The notes below the pieces were generated by a model that was not told where the DNA came from, made no database searches, and worked only from the letters and a program-made list of their open reading frames with translations. From assembly GCF_900102105.1 (NCBI RefSeq), contig NZ_FNBB01000014.1, positions 1 to 64,000 on the forward strand: a stretch of DNA of 64,000 nucleotides. The letters are read 5' to 3'. This DNA comes from Agrobacterium pusense (GTDB taxonomy: Bacteria; Pseudomonadota; Alphaproteobacteria; Rhizobiales; Rhizobiaceae). Below are positions 34,395 to 43,653 of this stretch, one piece after another. A program made the translations under genes and the position numbers. Numbering within the stretch: the stretch's first letter is position 1; the number at the start of each line of letters is the position of its first letter.

Positions 34395-35306
34395 CTAGCG
34401 GTTGCGGAACACGGTGCAGGGAACACCCGCCCCACGGATTTCACCACAAAGCGCATTGGCTTCGGCTCTGGTCTCGCGGCCGATGCGCGCGGCGTAACGC
34501 GGGCGCGAACCGAAATTGCCACCCCTTTGCCGCACGATCAGTGCGCGCTCGGCATTGAGAGGCCCCGACAATTGGCCTATGGCACGGGTAAAGAGCCGGT
34601 TCGCCACCGTCGGATTGTAATGGGCGGCAAGCTGCACACCCCATGGCGCCCAGTCGGCCGAAGATATCAGGACGGGATCGTTGATCGTGCGTGTATCGGC
34701 AAGCCGCAGGCAGGCGTCGATGAAGGGCCGGCTGCCGTCCAGCGCCGGCGCGGCCTTATCCGGTGGATTGTCTTTCCAGCTTTCCACAGGGTACCCGGTG
34801 ATTGCAAAGACATAATCGCGCGTTTCCACCGGTAGGCGACCTGTCGCGATAAAACCGCGCAGCCCCGCCTCGCCGGCATTATAGGCTGCGGCTGCGAGAC
34901 CGAAATTGCCGAAGCGCAGCTTCAGCTCCGACAGATAGCGTGACGACGCCTCCAGCGCAGCAATGATGTTGAAACTGTTGTCCAGACCACGCAGCCTCGC
35001 CGTCCCCGGCATGAACTGGGCAATGCCTTCCGCCCCCTTCGGGCTCACCGCATCGGCCCGGAACAGGCTCTCCCGCCAGATCAGCCTGGCGAAATAATCC
35101 GGCGGAACGGCATGGCGCGCGGCGAGAACCTCGATGGCGTGGCAAAGGTCCCTGTTGTAGCTCTGGGGACTGATGCACAATTCGGGCGCCACATCGTGGG
35201 CATGGGCGCAGGACGCCTTGCCGTCAGCCGGCGTTTCGGCCTGCGCCGGCCCCAGCAACGCCGCCAGCCAGCAGAGAACGAGCACGACCCTGCCTGTTGA
35301 TGTCAT
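34395..35306 (-). CDS. Lytic transglycosylase (SLT domain) with SPOR-like C-terminus
   Basis: The 303-residue protein starts at 35306 (MTSTGRVVLVLCWLAALLG, signal peptide to about PAQA). The SLT catalytic domain is clear: LIWRESLFRADAVSPKGAEG (catalytic Glu in RES), IAQFMPGTARLRGL and AAAYNAGEAGLRGF. The last 75 residues (ERALIVRQRGGNFGSRPRYA, RAEANALCGEIRGAG) look like a SPOR peptidoglycan-binding domain. It cleaves glycan strands to anhydromuropeptides in the periplasm. Such products feed the AmpR signal, though the genes are 14 kb apart. Confidence 0.88.
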   Translation of the reverse strand: MTSTGRVVLVLCWLAALLGPAQAETPADGKASCAHAHDVAPELCISPQSYNRDLCHAIEVLAARHAVPPDYFARLIWRESLFRADAVSPKGAEGIAQFMPGTARLRGLDNSFNIIAALEASSRYLSELKLRFGNFGLAAAAYNAGEAGLRGFIATGRLPVETRDYVFAITGYPVESWKDNPPDKAAPALDGSRPFIDACLRLADTRTINDPVLISSADWAPWGVQLAAHYNPTVANRLFTRAIGQLSGPLNAERALIVRQRGGNFGSRPRYAARIGRETRAEANALCGEIRGAGVPCTVFRNR

Positions 35307-35474
35307 CCCTGCCAAACGAAAGTCCCCGTAATCTTCAGGCGCGCTGCGTCGATTATCCGACAATCGCGACGATATGCCTATACCCCGCACTTGCATGGAT
35401 CGATTTCGGTTTCAGACGTTTCATGGCCCCCCATGCCAAGGCCCGCAGGGGATGGAAGGGAACCCCAGATGCCT

Positions 35475-37256
35475 CTAAAAGTCCTGCCATTCCTCATGCG
35501 CGACAGCCGCGCTCGATGCGCCACGCACGCCCGACGGGCGGGATAGCGGGTGGCGCGGCGCGGCGGCACCGCGCTGGCCGGACCCGCTGCGCGTAGAGGC
35601 CGCATGACGCGCAGTCTCCTCGAACCGGAACTGGCCTAGGAGCTCGAACAGGGCCGCGGCCTCCCGCGCGAGGCTGTGGCTTGCGGCCGTCTGCTCCTCC
35701 ACCATCGCGGCGTTCTGCTGGGTAGCCTGATCCACGCTGTTGACCGCCTGATTGATTTCGGCAAGCGCCGTGGACTGTTCGCGGGCCGCATCCACGATCG
35801 CCGCCACATTGGTATTGATGTCGCCGACCTGCTCTGCGATTTCCTGCAGCGCCGAACCCGCCCTGGTGACGAGGCCGACGCCGTTTTCCACCTGCTTGCC
35901 CGAAGCGTTGATCAGGTTCTTGATTTCCTTTGCAGCCGTCGCCGAGCGCTGCGCAAGCTCGCGCACCTCCTGCGCGACAACGGCAAAGCCCTTGCCTGCC
36001 TCGCCTGCACGGGCCGCTTCCACGCCCGCATTGAGCGCCAGAAGGTTGGTCTGGAAAGCAATTTCGTCGATCACGCCGATGATGCTCGAGATTTCCCGCG
36101 ATGATTTTTCAATCTGATCCATGGCGCCTATGGCATCGCGCACCACCTGGCCTGAATGTTCGGCATGGTCGCGGGCACGGGCAACGATTCTGCCGGCTTC
36201 TTCCGCCCGACGGCTTGAATCACCGACTGCGGTGGTGACCTCTTCAAGCGCGGCAGCGGTCTCCTCTATCGAAGCCGCCTGCTGCTCCGTCCGTCTGGCA
36301 AGATCATCTGCCGCGGATCGTATTTCATTCGACCCGGAAGAAATGGCGCCGGCATTTTCAGACACCCGCGTCATGGCCCGCTTGAGCTTTTCCGAAGCCG
36401 CGTTGAAATCCGTGCGCAGCCGTTCAAGCGAGGGAATGAAAGGCGTGTCGATGCTCTGGGCAAGATCGCCTTCGGCAAGGTCTGTAAGGCACTGCGCCAG
36501 CTTTTCGACATTCTCGACACGGCCGGTCACATCGGTCGCGAATTTGACGACCTTGAACACTTTCCCATTCAGATCGAAGATCGGATTATAGGAAGCCTGG
36601 ATGAAGACCTTGCGGCCGCCCTTGCCGAGACGCATGAATTCATCCGCCACCAGATCGCCGCCGGCGAGCCTTTCCCAGAACTGCCCGTAGGCCGGTGAGT
36701 GTGTATAGGCCGGCTCGCAAAACATGGAATGATGCCGGCCCTGCACTTCCGCGAGAGAATAGCCCAGCGCCGTCAGAAAATTCTCGTTGGCAGTCAGGAT
36801 TTCGCCGTTCGGCGAGAATTCGATGATGGCCTGCGCCCGGGAAAGGGCGTCGATCTTGCCGGCGTCTTCCGCCGCCTTCAGCTTGCGTGCGGTGATGTCT
36901 GTAGCGATCTTCACCACCTTCACCGGCTTGCCGCGGCGAAACACCGGGTTATAGGAAGCCTCGATCCAGACCTCCCTGCCGCCCTTGCCGATGCGCTTAT
37001 ACTGCTGCTGATCGAACTGACCGGCAGCAAGTTTTGCCCAGAAGCCCTTGTAATCCGCCGAAGACACGACGGCGGGTTCGACGAACATGCTGTGATGCCT
37101 GCCGAGGATTTCCGAAAGTTCGTAGCCCAGAGCCCGACAGAAATTCTCATTGGCGGCAAGAATCTTTCCCGAAAGGTCGAATTCTATGATGGCCTGGGAT
37201 TTGGAAAGCGCGGCGAGAACCGCGAAAGCATTGGCACCACGATCAAGAACACTCAA
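35475..37256 (-). CDS. Soluble chemoreceptor with two PAS domains
   Basis: The 593-residue protein has no membrane segment. Two PAS/PAC units lie at about 15-130 and 137-250 ([20 protein letters not shown] and [20 protein letters not shown] show duplication). A HAMP-like linker ([20 protein letters not shown]) and the MA hairpin with the tip [20 protein letters not shown] follow. It ends EEWQDF, similar to the CheR tether NWEEF of the other receptor. The PAS units suggest sensing of redox, oxygen or an internal metabolite. The upstream 200 bp is AT-rich and probably holds the promoter. Confidence 0.92.
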   Translation of the reverse strand: MSVLDRGANAFAVLAALSKSQAIIEFDLSGKILAANENFCRALGYELSEILGRHHSMFVEPAVVSSADYKGFWAKLAAGQFDQQQYKRIGKGGREVWIEASYNPVFRRGKPVKVVKIATDITARKLKAAEDAGKIDALSRAQAIIEFSPNGEILTANENFLTALGYSLAEVQGRHHSMFCEPAYTHSPAYGQFWERLAGGDLVADEFMRLGKGGRKVFIQASYNPIFDLNGKVFKVVKFATDVTGRVENVEKLAQCLTDLAEGDLAQSIDTPFIPSLERLRTDFNAASEKLKRAMTRVSENAGAISSGSNEIRSAADDLARRTEQQAASIEETAAALEEVTTAVGDSSRRAEEAGRIVARARDHAEHSGQVVRDAIGAMDQIEKSSREISSIIGVIDEIAFQTNLLALNAGVEAARAGEAGKGFAVVAQEVRELAQRSATAAKEIKNLINASGKQVENGVGLVTRAGSALQEIAEQVGDINTNVAAIVDAAREQSTALAEINQAVNSVDQATQQNAAMVEEQTAASHSLAREAAALFELLGQFRFEETARHAASTRSGSGQRGAAAPRHPLSRPSGVRGASSAAVAHEEWQDF

Positions 37257-37522
37257 GCACGCTTCTCCGATAAAACAGGAAGTTTCTATCCAAAATTATT
37301 CACGCATATTATAATTTCAGTATTAATTGATATTTAATGATAATTTTTATTCTCGTCTGATGCACGTGCGTACTCCAGCGAAATTTCCATTCATTGATTT
37401 GTTTTTTTGAAATTTCACACCTGTTCCCGTAGTCGAAGACAGGGCGATGCAATAGTTCCATTGCTACATTTGTTCCGAGTCGGGATCCCGCTTCCGGCTT
37501 GGGCAATATATTTGGGGGAGAC

Positions 37523-38113
37523 ATGATTGATCTTGTGGCAGTGCTTGCGGTGTGGACCTATATCGGTGGTTTCTTATGGTTGACGGCCCGGCTGGCGAAG
37601 CGCACGGGCGAACCGGTCTGGCTTTTTGCCAAGGGTCGCGAAAGGCAAACCGTTCCCGCCACGCTTTTCCGTGTCGCGTTTCTTCTCGGCGCGCTTCTGC
37701 CGCTTTTCACCCTCTGGCTGGAACCGCAACAGGCCGGTTGGCTGCTGGACCGACACTATACCGGCGCAGCCATCCGCTTCGCTGGGGTGGTTATGGCGCT
37801 GGCGGGAAGTGCGCTCGCGCTCTACGCGCAGCATTACATGGGCAAATCGTGGCGCATCGGCGCGGCCGAAGGCCACCTCGGAACCATCGTGGATACCGGG
37901 CCTTTCAGCATGTCAAGAAACCCGGTCTTCGTCGGGCAGATTGTGCTGTTTACGGGATTGGTTCTGGTGTTCACCTCCGTTCTGCAGCTCACCGTCGCCA
38001 TCGTCCTCATCATCGCGGTGATGCTGCAGGTCAGCATTGAAGAGCGCGTGCTGACAAAGGAACTTGGCCCGGCCTATGTTGCCTATCGCCGCAGGGTGAG
38101 ACGCTGGCTTTGA
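37523..38113 (+). CDS. Isoprenylcysteine carboxyl methyltransferase-like membrane protein
   Basis: The 196-residue protein starts at the ATG at 37523, with GGGGGAGAC just upstream. It has four to five membrane segments and the ICMT/PEMT motif TGPFSMSRNPVFVGQIVLF with EERVLTKELGPAYVAYRRRV near the end, which binds S-adenosylmethionine. Bacterial members methylate lipids or small molecules; the substrate is unknown. Confidence 0.8.
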   Translation: MIDLVAVLAVWTYIGGFLWLTARLAKRTGEPVWLFAKGRERQTVPATLFRVAFLLGALLPLFTLWLEPQQAGWLLDRHYTGAAIRFAGVVMALAGSALALYAQHYMGKSWRIGAAEGHLGTIVDTGPFSMSRNPVFVGQIVLFTGLVLVFTSVLQLTVAIVLIIAVMLQVSIEERVLTKELGPAYVAYRRRVRRWL

Positions 38114-38241
38114 CACTGGTCACGCATTGTTTCGGAACGTTTGCGCTGCGGCTGCATTTTACGCCGGATGGGGAGCCGTCAATCTGCCCATGAGTTACCC
38201 GCCGGCAAGGGGGAAGCCGTCAACCTCGGAGGACCATACCC

Positions 38242-38715
38242 ATGCAAAAGAACATGATCTGTATCTGGTACGACAAGGACGCAAAGGCAGCAGCCCGTTT
38301 TTATGCCGACACGTTTCCCGATAGCGAGGTTATAAAAGTGTATCACGCGCCGGGCGACTATCCCTCCGGCAAGCAGGGGGACGTCCTCATGGTGCAGTTC
38401 ACTGTCGCAGGCGTAACCTGCATCGGCCTCAATGGTGGGCCGCAATTCAAGCACAGCGAAGCTTTCTCATTCCAGATATCGACTGAAGATCAGGAGGAAA
38501 CCGACCGCTACTGGAACGCCATCGTTGGCAATGGCGGCCAGGAAAGCGCCTGCGGCTGGTGCAAGGACAAATGGGGCATCTCCTGGCAGATCACGCCGCG
38601 CGTGCTGATGGATGCCATGGCTGCCGGCGGGGCAGAAGCCAGACGAGCCTTCACGGCGATGATGGATATGAAGAAAATCGACGTCGCCGCCATCGAAGCC
38701 GCACGCCGGGGTTGA
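38242..38715 (+). CDS. VOC-fold protein, PhnB / 3-demethylubiquinone methyltransferase-like
   Basis: The 157-residue protein shows the PhnB-like pattern: ICIWYDKDAKAAARFYADTF, GDVLMVQFTVAGVTCIGLNG, CGWCKDKWGISWQITPRVL. This fold belongs to the glyoxalase/VOC superfamily. Despite the old database name, methyltransferase activity is not expected. GGAGGACC precedes the start. Function unknown. Confidence 0.85.
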   Translation: MQKNMICIWYDKDAKAAARFYADTFPDSEVIKVYHAPGDYPSGKQGDVLMVQFTVAGVTCIGLNGGPQFKHSEAFSFQISTEDQEETDRYWNAIVGNGGQESACGWCKDKWGISWQITPRVLMDAMAAGGAEARRAFTAMMDMKKIDVAAIEAARRG

Positions 38716-38859
38716 TGGAGACAGACGGTTCAGCATCAGGTAGCGGAACGCCCGCTTTCCACGTAAATAACTGACGTCTAAATAGAAATACATGCATTGC
38801 GCTTCCAGCGATCGTATTTCGCCGCGCCGACGATGCTGCGCCGCAAGTCATCATAAAAC

Positions 38860-38892
38860 GTTCAACAAAATGTAAGCTATCCGTCAAATACG
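38860..38892 (+). promoter_or_regulatory. Pho-box-like tandem 11-mers before ugpB
   Basis: Three 11-bp units, CGTTCAACAAA, ATGTAAGCTAT and CCGTCAAATAC, keep a YGT-A type core in phase, like the PhoB half-sites CTGT(C/A)A spaced 11 bp. The match is imperfect (about 12 of 18 for the best pair). ugp operons are PhoB regulated in other proteobacteria. Confidence 0.4.
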
Positions 38893-38976
38893 ACTGTTAG
38901 CAGAGCCCGTGGCTTCGTGCTCAGGACATGACGTCCCTGCCGATCAGGCCATCATTCCATCAACGGGGCTCAACTC

Positions 38977-40320
38977 ATGAAACCTTCCGCTCTGACCTCT
39001 TTCATGGCCGGCGTTGCCATTGCCGCCGCCTTCGGCGCCACGGCTGCCCACGCTGAAAAGACCAAGTTCGAATTCTGGTACGGCCTTTCCGGTGACCTTG
39101 GCGAACGCGTTCAGGACACCTGCAAGAAGTTCAACGAATCCCAGGCTGAATTCGAGATCGTCTGCACGTCTCAGAACGATTACGACGCCACGCTGCAGAA
39201 CACCATCGCCGCCTACCGCGCCAAGAAGCAGCCGGCGATCACCCAGATTTACGACGCCGGCACGCTGGACATGATGCTGTCCAAGGCTTTCGTTCCCGCG
39301 AAAAAGCTAATGGCTGACAATGGCTACAAGATCGACTGGGACAATTATTTCCCGGGCATTGCCAATTATTATGCAACGGCTGCGGGCGAGCTGAACTCCT
39401 TCCCCTACAATTCATCCACCGCTGTGTTCTATTACAATGTCGATGCGTTCGAAAAAGCCGGCATCACCTTCAAGCCCGATACATGGGAACAGGTTGAAGA
39501 GGCCGCGAAGAAGCTGAAAGCCGCCGGTTTCGAATGCCCGCTCGCCTTCAACTTCGACACCTGGATGCTGATGGAACAGTTCTCCGCCATCCATAACCAG
39601 CCGATCGCCACCAAAGGCAACGGCTATCAGGGCCTCGACGCGGAACTGACGATCAACAAGACCAAGTTCGTCGACCATGTAAAATTCTTCAAAAAGATGC
39701 AGGACGAGAAGCTGTTCGTCGTCAAGACGAAGCAGCTCGGCATGGACATCCTGCCCGCTTTCACCTCGCAGACCTGCCAGATGTTCATGTCTTCGATTGC
39801 CGGGCACGGCACCGTGGGCAAGGGCATGCCTGAGGGCGTGAAGTGGGACGTGGCCATGCTGCCGGTCTGGAAGGGCACGCAGCGGCAGAACTCGCTCGTC
39901 GGTGGCGCTTCCCTGTGGGTCATGGCCGGCCGTCCGGAAGCGGAATACAAGGGCGCGGCAGCATTCCTCAACTTCATCGCCCAGCCGGAGATGGTTCAGT
40001 GGTGGTCCACGGTCACCGGTTACATCCCGGTCACCAAGACCGGCTTCGACGCCATGAAGGCCAACGGCTTCTACGACAAGGCACCCTATAAGGGTCGCGA
40101 AAAGGCAATCGAGAGCCTGACCTTCACGCCGCCTTCCGAATATACCCGCGGCATCCGTCTCGGCAACTTCACGCAGATCCGCAAGGAAGTCTCCACGGCA
40201 CTCGAAGCCATCTTCATGCAGAATGCCGACGTTCAGGGGGAACTCGACAAGGCCGTCGAGCGCTCGAATGCCGGCCTGCGCCGCTTCGAAAAGACCTATG
40301 CCGGCGCCAAGCTGAACTAA
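38977..40320 (+). CDS. ugpB: sn-Glycerol-3-phosphate ABC importer, binding protein
   Basis: The 447-residue precursor has a Sec signal (AIAAAFGATAAHA, cut near residue 26) and the UgpB-type mature sequence (KTKFEFWYGLSGDLGERVQD, AYRAKKQPAITQIYDAGTLD, LNSFPYNSSTAVFYYNVDAF, WSTVTGYIPVTKTGFDAMK). It captures glycerol-3-phosphate or glycerophosphodiesters in the periplasm. It heads the ugpBAEC operon and is followed by a strong intercistronic hairpin. PhoB control is likely. Confidence 0.92.
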   Translation: MKPSALTSFMAGVAIAAAFGATAAHAEKTKFEFWYGLSGDLGERVQDTCKKFNESQAEFEIVCTSQNDYDATLQNTIAAYRAKKQPAITQIYDAGTLDMMLSKAFVPAKKLMADNGYKIDWDNYFPGIANYYATAAGELNSFPYNSSTAVFYYNVDAFEKAGITFKPDTWEQVEEAAKKLKAAGFECPLAFNFDTWMLMEQFSAIHNQPIATKGNGYQGLDAELTINKTKFVDHVKFFKKMQDEKLFVVKTKQLGMDILPAFTSQTCQMFMSSIAGHGTVGKGMPEGVKWDVAMLPVWKGTQRQNSLVGGASLWVMAGRPEAEYKGAAAFLNFIAQPEMVQWWSTVTGYIPVTKTGFDAMKANGFYDKAPYKGREKAIESLTFTPPSEYTRGIRLGNFTQIRKEVSTALEAIFMQNADVQGELDKAVERSNAGLRRFEKTYAGAKLN

Positions 40321-40337
40321 ACTTTGCCGTTTTGAAG

Positions 40338-40369
40338 GGGCTTGCCCGCGGGATCTCCCGGGCAAGCCC
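40338..40369 (+). other. Intercistronic 11-bp hairpin between ugpB and ugpA
   Basis: GGGCTTGCCCG (40338-40348) and CGGGCAAGCCC (40359-40369) are exact complements with a 10-nt loop, 17 nt after the ugpB stop. There is no T-run, so read-through into ugpA is expected while ugpB mRNA is protected. Confidence 0.65.
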
Positions 40370-40399
40370 GTCCAGTTCTCCACTTTTGCCGGTTACTCA

Positions 40400-41290
40400 A
40401 TGGAAAAGCGCGCCGTCTTCAAGAGCACGTGGTTACCCGTGCTGTTCGCCCTGCCGCAGCTTCTGCTGATCTTTCTGTTCTTTTATTGGCCTGTGGCAGC
40501 GGTCATCAACTGGGCGTTCACACTTGAACCGCCCTTCGGCGGTGCGGCGGAATTCGTCGGGCTCGCCAATTTCAAGGAGACCTTCTTCGATCCGCTTTAC
40601 TGGCAATCGGTGCTCGTCAGCCTGATCTTCGCCGTCGCCGGTCCGTTCTTCACCATTCTCATCGGCCTTGTCCTTGCGCTTTGCGTGGATCGCGCCCTTC
40701 CCGGCTCCGGCTTCTTCCGGGTGCTCTATATTCTTCCTTACGCCATCGCCGGGCCTGCGGCGGGCATGGCATTCCGTTTCATCCTCTCGCCGGAACGCGG
40801 GCTTGCCGCCTCGCTCAACGCCTGGTGGCCGGATTTCTGGAACCCGGCAAAATATGGCGAGCACGCGCTGATCCTCGTCATCGTCATCTTCATCTGGAAA
40901 TGGGCGGGTTACACCTTCATCTTCCTGTTCGCCGGCCTGCAATCCGTGCCGCGCGCGCTGACGGAAGCAGCCGCTATGGACGGCTCCGGGCCCGTCCGCC
41001 GCGCCATCGACATTCAGGTGCCGCTGTTGGCACCGACCCTGTTCTTCCTGACCGTCATCATGATGACGGAGGGTTTCGTCGGCGCGGATACCTTCGGCAT
41101 CGTCGCCTCCACCACCGAGGGCGGTCCCAACCACGCCACCGAAGTGATGGTCTACCGCATCGTCAGCGAAGCATTCGAGGGGCTGAACTATTCCGGCGCC
41201 TCGGCACAGAGCCTCGTCCTCATCGGCCTCATCATGATTTTCACCTTCATCCAGTTCCGCTTCGTCGAGCGGCAGGTCCATTACAAGTGA
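40400..41290 (+). CDS. ugpA: Glycerol-3-phosphate ABC importer permease
   Basis: The 296-residue protein has six membrane segments (first: VLFALPQLLLIFLFFYWPVA). Its EAA loop is EAAAMDGSGPVRRAIDIQVP. It is the MalF-type subunit of the UgpAE channel and lies 79 bp after ugpB and 7 bp before ugpE. Confidence 0.92.
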   Translation: MEKRAVFKSTWLPVLFALPQLLLIFLFFYWPVAAVINWAFTLEPPFGGAAEFVGLANFKETFFDPLYWQSVLVSLIFAVAGPFFTILIGLVLALCVDRALPGSGFFRVLYILPYAIAGPAAGMAFRFILSPERGLAASLNAWWPDFWNPAKYGEHALILVIVIFIWKWAGYTFIFLFAGLQSVPRALTEAAAMDGSGPVRRAIDIQVPLLAPTLFFLTVIMMTEGFVGADTFGIVASTTEGGPNHATEVMVYRIVSEAFEGLNYSGASAQSLVLIGLIMIFTFIQFRFVERQVHYK

Positions 41291-41297
41291 GGCGACG

Positions 41298-42182
41298 ATG
41301 ATCCAGCGCACCCCTTATGCCGACGCCCTGACCTACGGGCTGATGATTGCCGGTTTTCTTCTGCTCATCGGTCCCCTGCTCGTCGTGATCGCCGGCGCTA
41401 GCCAGTCTGTCGTTCAGGTCAACAGCATCCCGTTCAGCTTTCTGCCACAGGGCGAATTCCTCACCAATGCCCAAACCGCCTGGCAACGCGCCAATCTCGG
41501 CAACGCCCTTCTCAACAGCATGATCATGGCCACGCTGGTCACGATCGGCAAGGTGGCCCTTTCGGCCTTTACCGCCTTCGCCATCGTGTTCTTCCGCTCG
41601 CCGCTGAAGCACCTCTTCTTCTGGACGGTGTTCATCACCCTCATGCTGCCGCTGGAAGTGCGCGTGGTGCCGACCTATTCGGTAGCCGCGGATATTTTCC
41701 AGCCTTTCCGCTCCATCCTCGGATGGTTCGGAATTGAGGTCTCAGTGGAGTGGAACCTCCTGAATTCCTATGTCGGCCTCACCCTGCCGCTGGTCGCAAC
41801 CGCCACCGGCACCTTTCTATACCGCCAGTTCTTCATGACCATCCCCGACGAACTGGCTGAAGCGGCGCGCATGGACGGATCGGGGCCAATCCGCTTCTTC
41901 GTGGAAATGCTGTTGCCGCTCTCCAGAACCAACATGGCGGCGCTCACCACCATCATGTTCGTTTATGCCTGGAACCAGTATCTCTGGCCGTTATTGATGG
42001 TCACCGATCCTTCCTACAAGACGGTGATGATGTCGCTGCGCGCCCTTCTGCCCGCCGAAGACGGCACGCCGGACTGGAACGTGACCCTGGCCGGCTCCCT
42101 CATCATCATCACACCGCCGCTTCTCGTTGTCGCCTTCCTGCAACGCTGGTTCGTCCGCGGTCTCGTTTCGTCCGAAAAGTGA
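41298..42182 (+). CDS. ugpE: Glycerol-3-phosphate ABC importer permease
   Basis: The 294-residue MalG-type subunit has six membrane segments. Its EAA loop is EAARMDGSGPIRFFVEMLLP. A typical C-terminal end (VAFLQRWFVRGLVSSEK) closes it. GAGGCGACG precedes the ATG. Confidence 0.92.
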   Translation: MIQRTPYADALTYGLMIAGFLLLIGPLLVVIAGASQSVVQVNSIPFSFLPQGEFLTNAQTAWQRANLGNALLNSMIMATLVTIGKVALSAFTAFAIVFFRSPLKHLFFWTVFITLMLPLEVRVVPTYSVAADIFQPFRSILGWFGIEVSVEWNLLNSYVGLTLPLVATATGTFLYRQFFMTIPDELAEAARMDGSGPIRFFVEMLLPLSRTNMAALTTIMFVYAWNQYLWPLLMVTDPSYKTVMMSLRALLPAEDGTPDWNVTLAGSLIIITPPLLVVAFLQRWFVRGLVSSEK

Positions 42183-42215
42183 CGGCACGCGGCTTTTAAC
42201 AACAAGGTTCCCATC

Positions 42216-43337
42216 ATGGCTCAGATCGATATCCGCCAGCTCCGCAAATCCTATGGCAAGACCCCCACGCTGCATGGCGTGGATCTCACTTTCGGCTCCG
42301 GCGAATTCGTCGTCATCCTCGGCCCCTCCGGCTGCGGCAAGTCCACCCTTCTGCGCATGATCGCCGGGTTGGAGGACATCACCTCCGGCGAGATCGCGAT
42401 TGGCGGACGCGTAGTCAACAGGCTCGAGCCGCGTGAACGCGGATGCGCCATGGTATTTCAGAACTACGCGCTCTATCCGCACATGACCGTCGCCGGCAAT
42501 ATCGGCTACGCGCTGAAAGTCGCTGGCGTCGCCAGGGCCGAGCGCCAGCGCCGGATCGAGGAAACGGCGAAGATTGTCGGCCTTTCCGATTATCTGGAAC
42601 GCAAGCCGGCTGCGCTTTCCGGCGGCCAGCGCCAGCGTGTGGCCATGGCCCGCGCAATCATTCGGGAGCCGCAGGTCTTCCTGTTCGATGAGCCGCTCTC
42701 CAATCTCGACGCCAAGCTGCGTGTCACCATGCGCGCCGAAATCCGCAAGCTGCACCAGCGCCTGTCCGCCACCTCCGTCTTCGTCACCCACGACCAGGTG
42801 GAAGCCATGACGCTGGCCGACCGGCTGGTCGTGATGAACAGGGGTATCGTCGAACAGGTCGGTCATCCCCTCGATATCTATCATCGTCCCGCCAGCACCT
42901 TTGTTGCATCCTTCATCGGTTCGCCGGCCATGAACCTGTTCACCACCCGGGTTGAAGTGGAATCCCACGCCGTCATGCTGGCCGGCACGCCGGTGAAACT
43001 CTTTCCCGAAACCGCACTGGAACTGCGCGGCCGCGACGTAACGGTCGGCATCCGCCCGGAGCAATGCCTCGTCAGCGCGGATGGCGAGGGCGTGCCGGCC
43101 ATCGTCGATTTCGTCGAAGAACTGGGATCGGGCCGCATCGTACACGCCGAGATTGCCGGCGAAACATTCTCCGCTGCCATAGGCGAGGACCTGGCCGTGA
43201 AGCCCGGCCAGCGCATCCATCTCGGCCTGCCGGCCGCACAGTTGCACTTCTTCGATCCGGCTACCGGCAAGCGTATCGAAACGGAAAGCGCCATTGAGAC
43301 CCGCCGCACGGGCAACGAGGCGCTTCTGGCAGTCTGA
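42216..43337 (+). CDS. ugpC: Glycerol-3-phosphate ABC importer ATPase
   Basis: The 373-residue ATPase has Walker [10 protein letters not shown], signature [15 protein letters not shown], Walker [14 protein letters not shown], the H-loop VTHDQVEAM and a C-terminal TOBE/OB domain (about 240-355, [16 protein letters not shown]). It energises UgpAE. Last gene of the operon, followed by a hairpin (43359-43389). Confidence 0.92.
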   Translation: MAQIDIRQLRKSYGKTPTLHGVDLTFGSGEFVVILGPSGCGKSTLLRMIAGLEDITSGEIAIGGRVVNRLEPRERGCAMVFQNYALYPHMTVAGNIGYALKVAGVARAERQRRIEETAKIVGLSDYLERKPAALSGGQRQRVAMARAIIREPQVFLFDEPLSNLDAKLRVTMRAEIRKLHQRLSATSVFVTHDQVEAMTLADRLVVMNRGIVEQVGHPLDIYHRPASTFVASFIGSPAMNLFTTRVEVESHAVMLAGTPVKLFPETALELRGRDVTVGIRPEQCLVSADGEGVPAIVDFVEELGSGRIVHAEIAGETFSAAIGEDLAVKPGQRIHLGLPAAQLHFFDPATGKRIETESAIETRRTGNEALLAV

Positions 43338-43653
43338 ACGCGGACGGCGCCGAAAGAGAGGTCCGGTGGCAGGCCGCCTGCCGGACCTTCACACGACGCG
43401 GCCCCGTCACGACGATACGAAGTTGCAGACACATCAACCGCCCGCGACAACCGGTCGGCAGCGACGGTTGCATCGTCGCAAACGCGATCCCGGGAAAAAT
43501 CTTTCGGTTTGTAAATCATAATCGGAATAGTCTTTGCCGCGCCAACTCCCTGACGGGGATATCGTCGCCGCAAGCAAGAAGCGGGCTTGCGCCCGCCAGC
43601 GGATGCGACAGCGAGCCGTCCGCGCCGAAACACCGACAAGAGAGTGAAACCCA
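43338..43653. other. 316-bp control region before the sulfur operon
   Basis: After the ugpC hairpin this spacer holds an AT-richer stretch (about 43495-43530, TTTCGGTTTGTAAATCATAA) that may be the promoter. A small perfect hairpin GCGGGC-TTGC-GCCCGC lies at 43581-43596, 58 nt before the monooxygenase ATG. No gene is seen. The ribosome site GAGAGTG lies just before 43654. Confidence 0.45.
43359..43389 (+). terminator. Hairpin after ugpC
   Basis: AGGTCCGG...GCAGGC and GCCTGC CGGACCT pair over about 13 bp with a 2-nt bulge and a 1-nt loop region, 22 nt after ugpC. There is no long T-run. Probable operon end. Confidence 0.45.

Noticed and set aside
38882..38899. Pho box made of CCGTCA and CTGTTA near 38882-38900
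   Set aside because: These two half-sites are 13 bp apart, not 11, so they do not fit PhoB spacing; the upstream in-phase units are preferred.
40338..40369. Rho-independent terminator between ugpB and ugpA
   Set aside because: The stem is strong but no T-run follows and ugpA lies 31 nt later in the same operon, so it is listed as an intercistronic hairpin.
41991..43247. 418-residue minus-strand open frame
   Set aside because: Antisense to ugpC and the end of ugpE.
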